A stretch of DNA of 64,000 bases from Aminobacter carboxidus. GTDB taxonomy: Bacteria > Pseudomonadota > Alphaproteobacteria > Rhizobiales > Rhizobiaceae. A program made the translations under genes and the position numbers. Location: contig NZ_JACZEP010000006.1 of assembly GCF_014863355.1 (NCBI RefSeq), positions 248,001 through 312,000 on the forward strand, read 5' to 3'. Under the pieces are notes generated by a model. It made no database searches. It saw only the letters and a list, made by a program, of their open reading frames with translations, and had not been told where the DNA came from. Positions within the stretch are counted from its first letter, which is position 1. Each line of letters starts with the position of its first letter. Shown here piece after piece: positions 16,599 to 29,204 of this stretch.

Positions 16599-17606
16599 AT
16601 GAGCCAATATGACGTGCTGTGCATCGGCAACGCCATCGTCGACATCATCGCGCAATGCGATGAGGCCTTTTTGACCGACAACGGCATCATCAAGGGCGCG
16701 ATGAACCTGATCGACGGCGAGCGCGCCGAACTGCTCTATTCCCGCATGGGCCCGGCGATCGAGGCCTCCGGCGGTTCGGCCGGCAACACGGCTGCCGGCA
16801 TCGCCAGCTTCGGCGGCCGCGCCGCCTATTTCGGCAAGGTTTCGCGCGACCATCTCGGCGACATCTTCACCCACGACATCCATGCCCAAGGCGTCGCCTT
16901 CGACACCAAACCTCTTGAAGGTGGGCCGCTCGACGGCACCCCGCCGACGGCGCGCTCGATGATCTTCGTCACCCCCGACGGCGAGCGCTCGATGAACACC
17001 TATCTCGGCGCCTGCGTCGAGCTCGGGCCCGATGACGTCGAAGCCGACAAGGCGAGCGGTGCCAAGGTCACCTATTTCGAAGGCTATCTGTGGGATCCGC
17101 CGCTGGCCAAGGAAGCGATCCGCATGACAGCGGCGCATGCGCACGCGGCAGGCCGCGAAGTGTCGATGACGCTGTCGGATTCGTTCTGCGTCGACCGCTA
17201 CCGCGCCGAGTTCCTCGAGCTGATGCGCTCTGATACCGTCGACATCGTCTTTGCCAACTCCCACGAGATCAAGTCGCTCTACGAAACCTCGTCCTTCGAC
17301 GAGGCGCTGGCCCAGATCCGCAAGGACTGCAAGATCGCCGCCGTCACCCGCTCGGAGAAGGGTTCTGTCATCGTGCGCGGCGACGAAACGGTGGTGATCC
17401 AGGCGACCGAGATCCACGAGCTCGTCGACACCACTGGTGCCGGCGACCTCTATGCCGCAGGTTTCCTGTTTGGCTACACGCAAGGGCGCAGCCTGAAAGA
17501 TTGCGGCGACCTCGGTTCGCTGGCCGCCGGGCTGGTGATCCAGCAGATCGGCCCGCGCCCCCGGCAGAATCTGAGGCGCGAAGCTGAGCAGGCGGGATTG
17601 CTGTAG
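16599..17606 (+). CDS. PfkB family carbohydrate/adenosine kinase
   Basis: 335 residues from ATG 16599. The ribokinase signatures are present: GGSAGNTAAGIASFGG near residue 58 and the catalytic C-terminal DTTGAGDLYAAGFL. The start MSQYDVLCIGNAIVDIIAQ is typical of the rhizobial members labelled adenosine kinase, which would turn adenosine into AMP. The assignment to adenosine rather than a sugar is from family resemblance only. Genes on either side are unrelated. Confidence 0.87.
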   Translation: MSQYDVLCIGNAIVDIIAQCDEAFLTDNGIIKGAMNLIDGERAELLYSRMGPAIEASGGSAGNTAAGIASFGGRAAYFGKVSRDHLGDIFTHDIHAQGVAFDTKPLEGGPLDGTPPTARSMIFVTPDGERSMNTYLGACVELGPDDVEADKASGAKVTYFEGYLWDPPLAKEAIRMTAAHAHAAGREVSMTLSDSFCVDRYRAEFLELMRSDTVDIVFANSHEIKSLYETSSFDEALAQIRKDCKIAAVTRSEKGSVIVRGDETVVIQATEIHELVDTTGAGDLYAAGFLFGYTQGRSLKDCGDLGSLAAGLVIQQIGPRPRQNLRREAEQAGLL

Positions 17607-17621
17607 CCTCCTTTTCCTTCG

Positions 17622-17744
17622 CCCCGTTTACGGGGAGAGGGTGGCCGCGAAGCGGTCGGGTGAGGGGCGGCGGAAACCTGCCCGCTCTCATTCCTTCGCA
17701 CCCCCCTCTGCCCTGCCGGGCATCTCCCCCACAAGGAGGGAGAT
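17622..17744. repeat. Mosaic hairpin repeat after the PfkB gene
   Basis: CCCCG (17622-17626) pairs with CGGGG (17631-17635); ATCTCCC-type and GGGAGAT-type arms at 17722-17730 and 17735-17744 form a second hairpin. The arrangement mirrors 7928-8014. The whole 288-base spacer before maeB shows no gene. Confidence 0.55.
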
Positions 17745-17894
17745 CAGCAGCTTTGACTCCTCGCCCAACCGCTACCGGCGCAAGAAGGCGGCAGCGCCAT
17801 GCCCTTCGCTATGGCTCCGGGCCTTGAGTCGCTTCAATCGACAAATCGTTGTCGATTGATCGGCCCTTCGCCATGGCTCAGGGCCGACCGCTCC

Positions 17895-20183
<2,289 letters not shown>

Positions 20184-20303
20184 GGCGAGAAGCGTTCCTG
20201 TCCCTTAAATTTCTTTTTGTGGAGCGTTTTGGATTAAGGCTACACATCGGCGCTGTAAACCGCCAAGCAGGGTGAGGAATTTCCTTTTTCTGAAGGTTCA
20301 GGC

Positions 20304-23060
20304 GTGAACGATCGACCGATCATATCTGCTGACGCTGACTTTGCGGAAGCCGGGGCGGAAGGCGGGGCGGAAGCCCGGCCCGAAGCCCAGGTGCACGCAG
20401 CACCCACGCCGATGATGGAGCAGTATATCGAGATCAAGGCGGCGAACCCGGATTCGCTGCTGTTTTATCGCATGGGCGATTTCTACGAGCTGTTCTTCGA
20501 CGACGCCGAAAAGGCGTCGCGGGCGCTCGGGATCGTGCTGACCAAACGCGGCAAGCACCAGGGCCAGGACATCCCGATGTGCGGCGTGCCGATCCATGCC
20601 GCCGACGACTACCTGCAGAAGCTGATCGGCCAGGGTTTCCGCGTTGCCGTGTGCGAGCAGATCGAGGATCCGGCGGAGGCCAAGAAGCGCGGCTCGAAAT
20701 CGGTGGTCAAGCGCGACGTGGTGCGTCTGGTCACCCCTGGTACCATCACCGAAGACAAGCTGCTGGCGCCGCAGGAATCGAACTTCCTGATGGCGCTGGG
20801 GCGGGTGAAAGGTGCGGGCGAAGCGTCCCTCGCGCTCGCCTGGATCGAGATCTCGACGGGCGTGTTCCGCGTTGCCGAGACGACGCCCGACAGGCTCGCC
20901 GCCGACATCTTCCGCATCGACCCGCGCGAGCTGATCGTCGCCGAGCCGGCGTTCCATGACGAGGAACTGAGACCCACCTTCGACCTCGTCGGCCGCATCG
21001 CCAACCCGCAGCCGCCGTCCCTGTTCGACTCGACCTCGGCGCCGGGGCGCATCGCGCGTTTCTACGAGGTGGCGACGCCGGACAGTTTTGGCGCATTCAG
21101 CCGCGCCGAGCTGTCGGCGATCTCGGGCGTCATCGCTTATGTCGAAAAGACCCAGAAGGCCGAGCGGCCGCCGCTGTCGCATCCCGAGCGCGAGCAGGAA
21201 GGCTCGACCCTGTTCATCGATCCAGCGACGCGCGCCAATCTAGAACTGCTGCGCACGCTGTCGGGTGGCCGCGACGGCTCGCTGTTCCGCGCCATCGACC
21301 GCACGGTGACGGGTGGCGGCGCGCGCCTGCTCGCCGACCGGCTGATGTCGCCGCTGACCGATCCGGAGGCGATTGGCGCCAGGCTCGATGCGGTGTCGTT
21401 CTTCATCGGTGAGACACGGCTGGCCGATGCGCTCAGGCTCAGCCTCAAGGGCGTCGCCGACATGCCGCGCGCCCTTTCCAGGCTTGCGCTCAACCGCGGC
21501 GGTCCGCGCGATCTCGGTGCGCTGCGCTCCGGCTTTGCGGCAGCGCAAACGATTGCCGGGCTGTTTGCCGAGATGACGGTGCCGCGTGAACTCGCGACAG
21601 CGCTCGAAGCGATTTCGGCCCTGCCCGCGGCATTTGCCGGACATCTCGACACAGCCCTTGGCGAGGAGCTGCCGCTGCTCAAGCGCGATGGCGGTTTTGT
21701 CCGCGCCAACTACCATGCCGAGCTCGACGAGATGCGGGCGCTGCGCGACCAGTCCAGGCGGGTGATCGCCGGCATGGAACGCGACCTGATCGAGGAGACG
21801 GGCATCCGCTCGCTCAAGATCCGCCACAACAACGTGCTCGGCTACTACATCGAGGTGACGGCCAACAACCAGGCGGCGCTGAACGGCAGCGACGAGGCCA
21901 AGGCGCGCTTCATCCACCGCCAGACCATGGCGAGCGCGATGCGCTTCACCACCACCGAGCTTGCCGGCCTCGAGACCAAGATCGCCAACGCCGCCGACCG
22001 GGCGCTGACCATCGAGCTCGCCGCCTTCGACGCACTTGTCGAGGAAGCGGTGGCGCATGCCGACGCGATCCGCGCCGGTGCCAACGCGCTGTCGGTGCTC
22101 GACGTCTCGACCGGCCTGGCTGCGCTTGCGGCAGGTGAAGCCTGGTGCCGGCCGCAGGTCGACCAGAGCCTTGCCTTCGACGTCAAGGGCGGCCGCCACC
22201 CTGTCGTCGAGCAGTCGCTGAGGCGCACCGCATCGGCACCCTTCGTTGCCAATGACTGCGACCTGTCGCCTTCGGATACCGGCCGCAACGGCGCGATCTG
22301 GTTGCTCACCGGCCCGAACATGGGCGGTAAATCGACCTTCCTGCGCCAGAACGCGCTGATTGCCATCCTCGCCCAGATGGGTTCGTTCGTGCCGGCGGAG
22401 AGCGCCCATGTCGGCGTCGTCGACCGGCTGTTTTCGCGCGTCGGCGCCTCCGACGATCTGGCGCGCGGGCGCTCGACCTTCATGGTCGAGATGGTCGAGA
22501 CCGCCGCCATCCTCAACCAGGCGAGCGAGCGCTCGCTGGTCATCCTCGACGAGATCGGCCGCGGCACCGCGACATTCGACGGCCTGTCGATCGCCTGGGC
22601 GGCGGTCGAATATCTGCATGAGAAGAACCGCTGCCGCGCCGTTTTCGCCACCCATTTCCATGAGCTGACCGCCCTTTCGGGCAAGCTCGAACGCCTGCAC
22701 AACGTGACGATGCGGGTCAAGGAGTGGGAAGGCGAAGTGGTGTTCCTGCATGAGGTCGGCAAGGGTGCCGCCGACCGCTCCTACGGCGTGCAGGTCGCCC
22801 GCCTCGCCGGCCTGCCCGATGCCGTGGTGGCGCGCGCCAAGGAGGTGCTGCACCAGCTCGAGGAAGGCGAAACGTCAGGCAAAGCCAACCGGCTCGTCGA
22901 CGACTTGCCGCTGTTCTCCGTCGCGGTGAAGCGCGAGGCGGCCAAACCCGTCGCCAACGATGCGCTGACCAAGGCGCTGGAGGGGCTGAGCCCCGACGAA
23001 ATGACACCGCGCGAGGCGCTCGACGCGCTGTACAGGCTCAAGGGGCTTTCGAGCCGATAG
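20304..23060 (+). CDS. mutS: DNA mismatch repair protein MutS
   Basis: 918 residues from a GTG start. MutS binds mismatches and starts methyl-independent repair with MutL. The mismatch-binding domain carries [12 protein letters not shown] (the Phe-x-Glu wedge region), followed by connector, lever and clamp domains, then the ABC-type ATPase with Walker [10 protein letters not shown] at about residue 670 and Walker [13 protein letters not shown]-terminal tail with [19 protein letters not shown] is also present. The N-terminus extends about 40 residues before the conserved start, as in relatives. The usual partner-neighbour glnD is 27.7 kb away in this window. Confidence 0.97.
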   Translation: MNDRPIISADADFAEAGAEGGAEARPEAQVHAAPTPMMEQYIEIKAANPDSLLFYRMGDFYELFFDDAEKASRALGIVLTKRGKHQGQDIPMCGVPIHAADDYLQKLIGQGFRVAVCEQIEDPAEAKKRGSKSVVKRDVVRLVTPGTITEDKLLAPQESNFLMALGRVKGAGEASLALAWIEISTGVFRVAETTPDRLAADIFRIDPRELIVAEPAFHDEELRPTFDLVGRIANPQPPSLFDSTSAPGRIARFYEVATPDSFGAFSRAELSAISGVIAYVEKTQKAERPPLSHPEREQEGSTLFIDPATRANLELLRTLSGGRDGSLFRAIDRTVTGGGARLLADRLMSPLTDPEAIGARLDAVSFFIGETRLADALRLSLKGVADMPRALSRLALNRGGPRDLGALRSGFAAAQTIAGLFAEMTVPRELATALEAISALPAAFAGHLDTALGEELPLLKRDGGFVRANYHAELDEMRALRDQSRRVIAGMERDLIEETGIRSLKIRHNNVLGYYIEVTANNQAALNGSDEAKARFIHRQTMASAMRFTTTELAGLETKIANAADRALTIELAAFDALVEEAVAHADAIRAGANALSVLDVSTGLAALAAGEAWCRPQVDQSLAFDVKGGRHPVVEQSLRRTASAPFVANDCDLSPSDTGRNGAIWLLTGPNMGGKSTFLRQNALIAILAQMGSFVPAESAHVGVVDRLFSRVGASDDLARGRSTFMVEMVETAAILNQASERSLVILDEIGRGTATFDGLSIAWAAVEYLHEKNRCRAVFATHFHELTALSGKLERLHNVTMRVKEWEGEVVFLHEVGKGAADRSYGVQVARLAGLPDAVVARAKEVLHQLEEGETSGKANRLVDDLPLFSVAVKREAAKPVANDALTKALEGLSPDEMTPREALDALYRLKGLSSR

Positions 23061-23089
23061 TCGAGGTCGTGCATTGGAGTTGGCGTCGC

Positions 23090-23488
23090 ATGCTTCACCA
23101 TATCTCGCTTGGCGTCGCTGATATCGAACGCGCCGCAACGTTTTACGACGCGGCCCTTGCCCCGCTTGGCTATGTCAGGGTCTGGGAAGACCTTTCACCC
23201 GGAGATGACGACCAGGCCGTCGGCTACGGAGTAACAGGCGGCGGCGACAAACTGGCGATCAAGCTGCGCGCGGAAGGACAGCGCCCGCCCGGTCCGGGCT
23301 TCCACCTCGCCTTTACCGCACCCGACCGGCAGGCGGTCGCGGCGTTCCACAAGGCCGCGCTCGCGCATGGCGGCACCGACAATGGCGGTCCCGGCCTGCG
23401 GCTGCATTATGGCCCGAACTACTTCGCCGCCTTCGTGGTTGATCCTGACGGGCACAATATCGAGGCTGTGTTCAACGAGGCCGTCTAG
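23090..23488 (+). CDS. VOC family protein
   Basis: 132 residues from ATG 23090, chosen because the domain begins directly there (MLHHISLGVADIERAATFYDAAL). The second unit ends FAAFVVDPDGHNIEAVF. This is the common rhizobial glyoxalase-like type with unknown substrate. It starts 29 bases after mutS on the same strand, at the left border of the accessory stretch between mutS and glnD. Confidence 0.87.
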   Translation: MLHHISLGVADIERAATFYDAALAPLGYVRVWEDLSPGDDDQAVGYGVTGGGDKLAIKLRAEGQRPPGPGFHLAFTAPDRQAVAAFHKAALAHGGTDNGGPGLRLHYGPNYFAAFVVDPDGHNIEAVFNEAV

Positions 23489-23748
23489 GCTGGGAGCGGG
23501 GGAGGCGCCGAACGCGCTCTATGAACTCATGGGCCCGCTAGCGGGACCATATGGCGCATGCGCGGTGTGAAACGGTTTGGCTCGCTTTGCGGATATAGGT
23601 GAGTTTACAACCGAATGGCAGCTAAGCGCGCTTCGTAGCGGCCATTGAGGCACCGCTGCCGTTCGCCAAAAACTGACGTCGGCAGCGGTCCCTAGGTGCT
23701 TGTGGCGGTCGGAGCCCGTCACGTCCACGCGATGTGCCTGTTGCGATT

Positions 23749-25392
23749 TCAGGACTCGAGCCACACCTTTTCGAGCTGAATCTGGAGAAGCGGATGAGCG
23801 TGATGGTCTTTGACCTTCGGGACGAAATGGGCAAAGACCTTGCGCCAGTAGGGCTGGATGATGACACCTGACCCTTGAAGGATCTTTTCGATGTCTTCCA
23901 TGGCGTCGCGACGTTTGTCGACAGCGGAAATCGAAAGCGCCTCGTTGAGTTTTGTATCGAACTCATCGTTGGCAAACCCGGTTTCGTTCCAGGCCTCGCC
24001 GCTCCGATAAGCGAGCGCCAGGATTTGGACGCCCAGAGGACGCATCGTCCACCCGGTCAGCGAAAACGGAAACTTCGTCCAGTCATTCCAGAATGTGGAA
24101 CTAGGCAGCACGGTGCGCTTGACCTTGAAGCCTGCTTCTCGCAACTGCCCCGCGATCGCGTCGGCCGTCCCCCGATGCCAGTCATCGTCGCTGCTGATGA
24201 GATCGTGCTCGAAATCCACCATGCCGGCTTCCTGCATGAGGGCCGCAGCCTTTTCGAGATTCCGCTCCAGTTTCGGCAAGGGGTAGTACTCGGGGTGAAT
24301 TGGGCAGACATGGTGGTTTTCGGCGATATTGCCGCGGCCGCTGTAGCCGAGGCTGAGGACTGCAGCATTGTCGACGGCGAGTTGCATTGCGTTGCGAACG
24401 CGCTGATCGTCGTAAGGCTTGTTTCTCACATTGAACCGGGCAACGGCGGTCGCTGCGGTCGGGGCTTCGCTGCGGGCAAGCCCCATTGAATCCAGCACTT
24501 GAATCTGATCGCCGGTGGTTTCGAAGTTGGCGTCGACTTCGCCTGCTTCGAATGCACTGGCGAGTGCATTGGGATCGGTGCCGTAATCAATGAACTCGAC
24601 ACCATCCAGGTAGGTTTCGCCGCCCCACCAGCCGTCCCGGCGTTTGTAGACGGCACGTACCGATGTTTCGAAGGAGACGAGTTCAAACGGCCCTGTGCCA
24701 ATGGGGTGCTTCACCAGATCGGAACCCGTTTCCTGGTAACTGCGGTGGACGATGAGTGCGGGGAAATCGGCGAAGTTCGCAATCAGCGAGATGTCCGATT
24801 TCGACAGCGACAGCTTGACCGTATGATCGTCAACCTTGGCGATGGCGTCTGCACGCGCTTTTCCGGTTGCGGGATCGACCAGTGCGGCCATGCGCCCGGC
24901 CATGGAGTTGCCCGGCGTTTTCTTGTCGCACCAGCGGTTGATGTTGAATATCGCATCCTCCGCCGTGAAATCGTCGCCGTTGTTCCATTTCACGCCTTTG
25001 CGCAGATGCAGCACGTACTGCGTCGCATCGTCGTTGACGTCCCAGCTTTCGAGAAGCATGGGCTCGAATGTGTAGTTGGCAGTGTATTTGACAAAGGGAT
25101 CGAGAAACTGCCTGCCGAGATTGCCCATCTCGCCCCAGTCGAAAGTACGCGGATCCTTCAGTTCCTTGACGGGCATCGCAACCCTGAGCACGCCGCCTTT
25201 TTGCGGGGCTGCTGCCCGCGCAGGCACAGGCAGTGCCAGGCCCGCAAGTGCATAGGCGGTCGCCGCGCTCAGTCCCATCGTGCTGGCGATGGTCAGAAAC
25301 TCGCGCCGGTCCATCCTGCCGGCCTTGGCCATTCGGGCCATCTGCGCGACCGCGGCTGGTATCGGCTTTTCATCATGGTTGTGATTGCTCAT
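23749..25392 (-). CDS. ABC transporter substrate-binding protein (SBP_bac_5, peptide/solute type), Tat-exported
   Basis: 547 residues from ATG 25392, which has GGGGAGGAG just upstream; an in-frame start at 25425 lies further from it. The N-terminus has [13 protein letters not shown] followed by a hydrophobic stretch to ARA, a twin-arginine signal. The body follows the DppA/OppA pattern ([60 protein letters not shown]). The binding protein would capture a solute in the periplasm, but no permease or ATPase gene is present nearby. It follows a hydratase and a quinone oxidoreductase on the same strand, so the solute may be a catabolic substrate. Confidence 0.88.
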   Translation of the reverse strand: MSNHNHDEKPIPAAVAQMARMAKAGRMDRREFLTIASTMGLSAATAYALAGLALPVPARAAAPQKGGVLRVAMPVKELKDPRTFDWGEMGNLGRQFLDPFVKYTANYTFEPMLLESWDVNDDATQYVLHLRKGVKWNNGDDFTAEDAIFNINRWCDKKTPGNSMAGRMAALVDPATGKARADAIAKVDDHTVKLSLSKSDISLIANFADFPALIVHRSYQETGSDLVKHPIGTGPFELVSFETSVRAVYKRRDGWWGGETYLDGVEFIDYGTDPNALASAFEAGEVDANFETTGDQIQVLDSMGLARSEAPTAATAVARFNVRNKPYDDQRVRNAMQLAVDNAAVLSLGYSGRGNIAENHHVCPIHPEYYPLPKLERNLEKAAALMQEAGMVDFEHDLISSDDDWHRGTADAIAGQLREAGFKVKRTVLPSSTFWNDWTKFPFSLTGWTMRPLGVQILALAYRSGEAWNETGFANDEFDTKLNEALSISAVDKRRDAMEDIEKILQGSGVIIQPYWRKVFAHFVPKVKDHHAHPLLQIQLEKVWLES

Positions 25393-25499
25393 TACATGCT
25401 CCTCCCCGGGGGATGCCGGCGCCACGAAATCGTGGTGTCAGGCGATTGTGGTGGCTGGTCAGTGAACGGCAGGAGCCGACGAAAAGGCCGGGGCGCTGT

Positions 25500-26291
25500 T
25501 CAGAACGATGCCTTGACGCTTCCGTATGGCCCAAAATCCGCTTCGATAAAGTCGCCGTCCGAGACGGCTACTGCTCTTGCGAACGCTCCGGACATGACAA
25601 TGTCTCCCTTGCGGAGGCGCTCTCCGGTCTCGATAAGCGCGTTCGCAAGCCAAGCGACACAGGCGGCCGGATGGCCCATCCCGATTGCTGAAACGCCCGC
25701 TTCTTCCATGACACCATTGCGTGACAGGGTTGCGCCGACCCAACGGGTGTCGATGTCGTGTGGACGCAAGCGCCGCTCGGAAAGGATGACGGCAGCAAAG
25801 GCGGAATTGTCGGCAACCGTGTCAGCGACAATGCGCGGCGGAGCCATTCGATGGTCGACAAGTTCAAGTGCTGGGACCACATAGTCCGTAGCCTGCAGCA
25901 CCTCATCTATTGTTGCGCCTGGTTGATCGATGTCACGCCCCATGATGAAGGCCAGTTCCATTTCGATATGTGGTTTCACGAACCGTGCAGCTGACATCGT
26001 GAAGCCGCTGTCGAAGACGGCATTGCTCAGGATTCTTCCACGGATAGGTTCGGTCAGAGCGCATGCAACTTGGGTCGAGCGCCAGGTCAGGCCGATCTTG
26101 TGGCCGGCGAAACGGAGCCCCTGCTTCTGACGAATGTCGTTAAGCAGGTTCTGGATGAGATATGCGTCATCGAGCGTGAGATCTGGATGTTTGCCACTGA
26201 GCGGCTGCATGCTCATCGCATTGCGTTCGGCACTCAGAATTGCTTCTGCTGCCTTATGCATGTCGAGGCGTTGCGAGGGCGTTTCACGCAT
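25500..26291 (-). CDS. 2-keto-4-pentenoate hydratase/2-oxohepta-3-ene-1,7-dioate hydratase family protein
   Basis: 263 residues. Family members add water to 2-oxo-4-enoates, or decarboxylate related oxalocrotonates, late in meta-cleavage of aromatic compounds. Visible motifs are FAGHKIGLTW, FVKPHIEMELAFIMGRDI (metal-binding acids) and VVPALELVDHRM. The frame opens 8 bases inside the end of the quinone oxidoreductase gene, so the two are coupled; an internal ATG at 26261 is a possible alternative start. It precedes the solute-binding protein gene by about 107 bases. No ring-cleavage dioxygenase is nearby. Confidence 0.86.
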   Translation of the reverse strand: MRETPSQRLDMHKAAEAILSAERNAMSMQPLSGKHPDLTLDDAYLIQNLLNDIRQKQGLRFAGHKIGLTWRSTQVACALTEPIRGRILSNAVFDSGFTMSAARFVKPHIEMELAFIMGRDIDQPGATIDEVLQATDYVVPALELVDHRMAPPRIVADTVADNSAFAAVILSERRLRPHDIDTRWVGATLSRNGVMEEAGVSAIGMGHPAACVAWLANALIETGERLRKGDIVMSGAFARAVAVSDGDFIEADFGPYGSVKASF

Positions 26292-27282
26292 CGAAGTGTC
26301 CAGCTATTTCAACAACGACCTTGCCAAGCGCCTGCCCGCTTTCGAGACGGCGGAAGGCATCGGGCAGCCTGTCCAGCGTGAAGCGTTCGGGGTCGATCAA
26401 TGGGCGAACGCTCTCGTTTTCGACCAAGGCCACCAGTTCGCGGAGGATCCGGCCATGCGCCTCCCTGCCGATACCCGAAAGCAGGGGGATCAGCATGAAC
26501 ACGACGTGGAGAGACAGCGCCTTGCCATGCATCGGCGACAGATCGTGGGTGCTTCGCGCGGCGGTCGCGACAACGCGGCCGAGCGGTGCGGCGGCCTGCA
26601 AGGAATGGTCCAGGCTGTTACCGCCGACCGTATCGACGACGACATCGAACCCATGCCCGGCAGTCAGCCTGTCGACATAGCCCTGTACCGGTTCACGCGG
26701 ATAGAGGATCGTGTCGTCTGCACCCAGTTTGCGGGCGAACGCTGCCTTTTCCGTTGAAGAGACGGTCGTCGCAACACGCGCGCCGCGTGCTTTGGCCAAC
26801 TGGATGGCGATATGGCCAACGCCGCCGCAGCCACCGTGCACCAGGACATGGTCGGAGGCGCAAACGTCTGCGCGTGTCATGCAGTTCCAAGCGGTAATCG
26901 ATACCAAGGGCAGCGCCGCTGCCTCGATCATCGAAAGGCTTTTTGGCTTCGGCGCAAGCAAGCGAGCATCGGCGGCAATGTATTCGGCGAAAGTGCCACC
27001 AAGACCTTTCACGCCACCGGCGCAGCCATAGACCTCGTCGCCCGGCACCAGGTCGGCAACGCCTTCGCCTATGGCTTCGACGGTGCCGGCAAGATCGGCG
27101 CCCAACACCGCTGGCAGCGCAGGTCCGATGGGAAGACCGTTCCGAATACGGACGTCGACCGGGTTCACGGACGCTGCCTGCACGCGCACCAGCACCTCTC
27201 CTGGGGCAAGTCGAGGTGTTTCAAGCCTGGCGAGGTTGACGTTGTCCGGACCTCCGAAAGCCCCCAAGACCATTGCACGCAT
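26284..27282 (-). CDS. Zinc-independent quinone oxidoreductase/alcohol dehydrogenase-like protein
   Basis: 332-residue MDR-superfamily protein: N-terminal GroES-like part (APGEVLVRVQAASVNPVDVRIR), then the Rossmann nucleotide site VHGGCGGVGHIAIQLAKARGA and TVGG. The lack of the zinc-binding GHE pattern points to a quinone oxidoreductase-type NADPH enzyme. It is divergent from a LysR gene with 135 bases between the chosen starts, and overlaps the hydratase gene by 8 bases, so it leads the regulated set. Confidence 0.87.
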   Translation of the reverse strand: MRAMVLGAFGGPDNVNLARLETPRLAPGEVLVRVQAASVNPVDVRIRNGLPIGPALPAVLGADLAGTVEAIGEGVADLVPGDEVYGCAGGVKGLGGTFAEYIAADARLLAPKPKSLSMIEAAALPLVSITAWNCMTRADVCASDHVLVHGGCGGVGHIAIQLAKARGARVATTVSSTEKAAFARKLGADDTILYPREPVQGYVDRLTAGHGFDVVVDTVGGNSLDHSLQAAAPLGRVVATAARSTHDLSPMHGKALSLHVVFMLIPLLSGIGREAHGRILRELVALVENESVRPLIDPERFTLDRLPDAFRRLESGQALGKVVVEIAGHFDA

Positions 27283-27344
27283 TCACGATTCCCAACACAT
27301 TTCGTCTTTTGGGAGTGTGCCGTCAGCGCCGCATGAGAGGAAAC

Positions 27345-27359
27345 GCATAAATCTAATGC
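27345..27359. promoter_or_regulatory. Candidate LysR operator
   Basis: GCAT (27345-27348), seven bases, ATGC (27356-27359) forms an interrupted palindrome in the divergent spacer, 59 bases before the LysR start. The spacing resembles the T-N11-A sites of LysR regulators. Confidence 0.45.
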
Positions 27360-27417
27360 TATCGATCTGGAACGCTTCTAGCTTATGGTGACGCTTGGAC
27401 GACAGACAGGGGCCGCA

Positions 27418-28275
27418 ATGAGATATCCCGATCTAGAGATCGATCTTCTCCGGGCATTCACGACGGTCGCCGAAACAGGCAGCTTTACTGCTGCCGCCGA
27501 TGTCGTCGGGCGTTCGCAGTCCGCCGTCAGCCAAAAGATCATCCGACTGGAAGATCTTTTGGGGCGACCGCTGTTCAGGCGGACCAGCCGTTCCCTTGTC
27601 CTCACGGGCGAGGGGGAACGACTTCTCTCGGCGGCAAGGCGCATGCTCGAGTTCAACGATCTGGCGGTTCGTACGCTTGTCGATTCCGCTGAGGTCGAAC
27701 GGCTGCGTATCGGCATTTCGGAAGATTTCGTGCCGCACCATCTGCCTGCCTTGTTGTCGAAATTTGCCAGCTTGTGTCCAGCGGTGAGGCTCGAACTGAT
27801 GACTGGCCTCAGTTGCAACCTCTTGGCGGCCTATGACGAGGATCGGCTGGATATCGTCATCGCCAAAAAGGATGGGCGCGCGCAGCGAGGCAGGGTCATC
27901 TGGCGTGAGCCGTTGATGTGGATCTCGTCCAAGCAATATGATCGCGATCCAGGCGAACCGGTGCCGCTGGTTCTCTTGCCGGCCCCGTGCACCTACCGCG
28001 GCGTGGCCATCAAGGCGCTCGATTCGGTTCGGCGCGATTGGTTTGTGGCCTGCACGACCAACAGCCTGGCCGGCGCGCGCGCAGCCGTCGCCGGTGGTTT
28101 CGGGGTGACCGTGCTGGGGAGATCATTCGTTCAGGACGGAATGCAGGTCATCCGCCCTTCGGATCAGTGGCCTGCACTTCCGATGACCGAGATCGTGGTC
28201 ATCGGTGAGGAGAAGAGCGAAGCGCGCATTGTCCAACCTCTTCTTTCTTTCCTCACCGACAATCTTGCCCACTGA
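27418..28275 (+). CDS. LysR family transcriptional regulator
   Basis: 285 residues from ATG 27418; an in-frame ATG at 27385 is possible but lacks a better ribosome site. The DNA-binding domain is typical (LEIDLLRAFTTVAETGSFTAAADVVGRSQSAVSQKI). The C-terminal periplasmic-binding-like effector domain follows from about residue 90. Divergent placement from the quinone oxidoreductase/hydratase/solute-binding protein genes makes these its probable targets. The effector is unknown. Confidence 0.89.
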   Translation: MRYPDLEIDLLRAFTTVAETGSFTAAADVVGRSQSAVSQKIIRLEDLLGRPLFRRTSRSLVLTGEGERLLSAARRMLEFNDLAVRTLVDSAEVERLRIGISEDFVPHHLPALLSKFASLCPAVRLELMTGLSCNLLAAYDEDRLDIVIAKKDGRAQRGRVIWREPLMWISSKQYDRDPGEPVPLVLLPAPCTYRGVAIKALDSVRRDWFVACTTNSLAGARAAVAGGFGVTVLGRSFVQDGMQVIRPSDQWPALPMTEIVVIGEEKSEARIVQPLLSFLTDNLAH

Positions 28276-28724
28276 CGCCACCGAGACTTCCGACGAAAGC
28301 CGGCCGAATTCTGCGAAAGGCAGCTTTGCGCCCTCATTTCTGCAGTAAGGTGGCCGCTGCCAGTACCTAAAAGCTGCCGTTCCCGTCCGGCTGCGGCAAG
28401 GTCCGCGAGGGGTGATTTAGACGGTCCGCTCTCGACATCACTTCGGTCCTTCGATGTCAACAGTTCTCACGGTCGGTCCCTGACTGAACCGGGTCCGCGG
28501 TCTACGGCGGCGGGCCCGCCACTTGAGAAGACGGCGCTCATTTCCCAAGCTGCCTGCGTAGCTCAGGGCCCCCTTCTGCTTGGATGCCATTGCATCTCCC
28601 CGCAAATCTGGCCAAGCCGGCCCTTCCAGGGAGACCGGCTGCCGAACTGGCGTCATTTGCAAGAACGCCGACACGACCACCGTCCCGCGCACCGGCCTGA
28701 CCACCGCTGCGGTCTCACAAGGGC
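28276..28724. other. Intergenic region after LysR with one small ORF
   Basis: 449 bases with no recognisable large gene. The only supported element is a 50-codon ORF on the minus strand at 28438-28590. The rest (28276-28437 and 28591-28724) shows no domain fragment or repeat that I can identify. Confidence 0.5.
28438..28590 (-). CDS. Small, very basic hypothetical protein (50 residues)
   Basis: ATG 28590 is preceded by GGGGAG six bases upstream. The product begins MASKQKGALSYAGSLGN and has an Arg-rich centre (RARRRRPRTR). I do not recognise it. It may be a nucleic-acid-binding peptide or a chance ORF; the good ribosome site is the main support. Confidence 0.35.
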   Translation of the reverse strand: MASKQKGALSYAGSLGNERRLLKWRARRRRPRTRFSQGPTVRTVDIEGPK

Positions 28725-29204
28725 TCAACCGTCCAGCCAGGCAGCGAGACCGTCCATGGTCTGCAGCCCGTATTCGACCGCGCCGAAGCCGATGACCACC
28801 TGGCGCCGTTCGCGGCTCGGGTGCAGCTGCCGCATGGTCAGCACCGTCTTGCCGTCGGTCTGCTCGTCGAAGGTCACCGTGACGCGGAAACGGTCGGGGT
28901 CGTTGGGCTCGGGCGTGCCGTAGTCGATCACGATGCGTTCGTTGGGCACGATCTCGACAAAGCGCATCAGGTTCGGGAAGCGCTGCTGCTTGCCCTCGAA
29001 CACGCCGACCATGTCGAAGCGCCAGACCCCGCCTTCGCGGATATCGGCCTCGTGGCTTTCGATGCTGAGGCCGGCGGGGCCGTACCATTCAGCCAACGCC
29101 TTGGGGTCCATCCAGGCGGCAAAGACCTTGTCGCGTGGGTGGTTGAGCAGCTTGACCAGCACGATCTCGCGATCGAGCGACCAGGTCTCAAGCAGGTTAG
29201 TCAT
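28725..29204 (-). CDS. SRPBCC (AHSA1-like) domain protein
   Basis: 159 residues from ATG 29204. The AHSA1-type pattern LLNHPRDKVFAAWMDPKALAEWYGP and ERRQVVIGFGAVEYGLQTMDGLAAWL is clear. The gene start overlaps the end of the ArsR gene by 8 bases (the ArsR stop is at 29197-29199), a fixed pairing in many bacteria in which ArsR controls the SRPBCC protein. The ligand is unknown. Related ArsR-AHSA1 pairs affect stress responses, but none is identified here. Confidence 0.87.
   Translation of the reverse strand: MTNLLETWSLDREIVLVKLLNHPRDKVFAAWMDPKALAEWYGPAGLSIESHEADIREGGVWRFDMVGVFEGKQQRFPNLMRFVEIVPNERIVIDYGTPEPNDPDRFRVTVTFDEQTDGKTVLTMRQLHPSRERRQVVIGFGAVEYGLQTMDGLAAWLDG

Noticed and set aside
21240-22853. 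537-codon open frame antisense to mutS
   Set aside because: Shadow of the mutS ATPase region.
25500-26291. Full meta-cleavage pathway
   Set aside because: Hydratase alone; no ring-cleavage dioxygenase, aldolase or dehydrogenase nearby.
28550-28580. tRNA-like stretch (GCGTAGCTCAGGG)
   Set aside because: No cloverleaf, no TTCGA arm and no acceptor pairing can be drawn.
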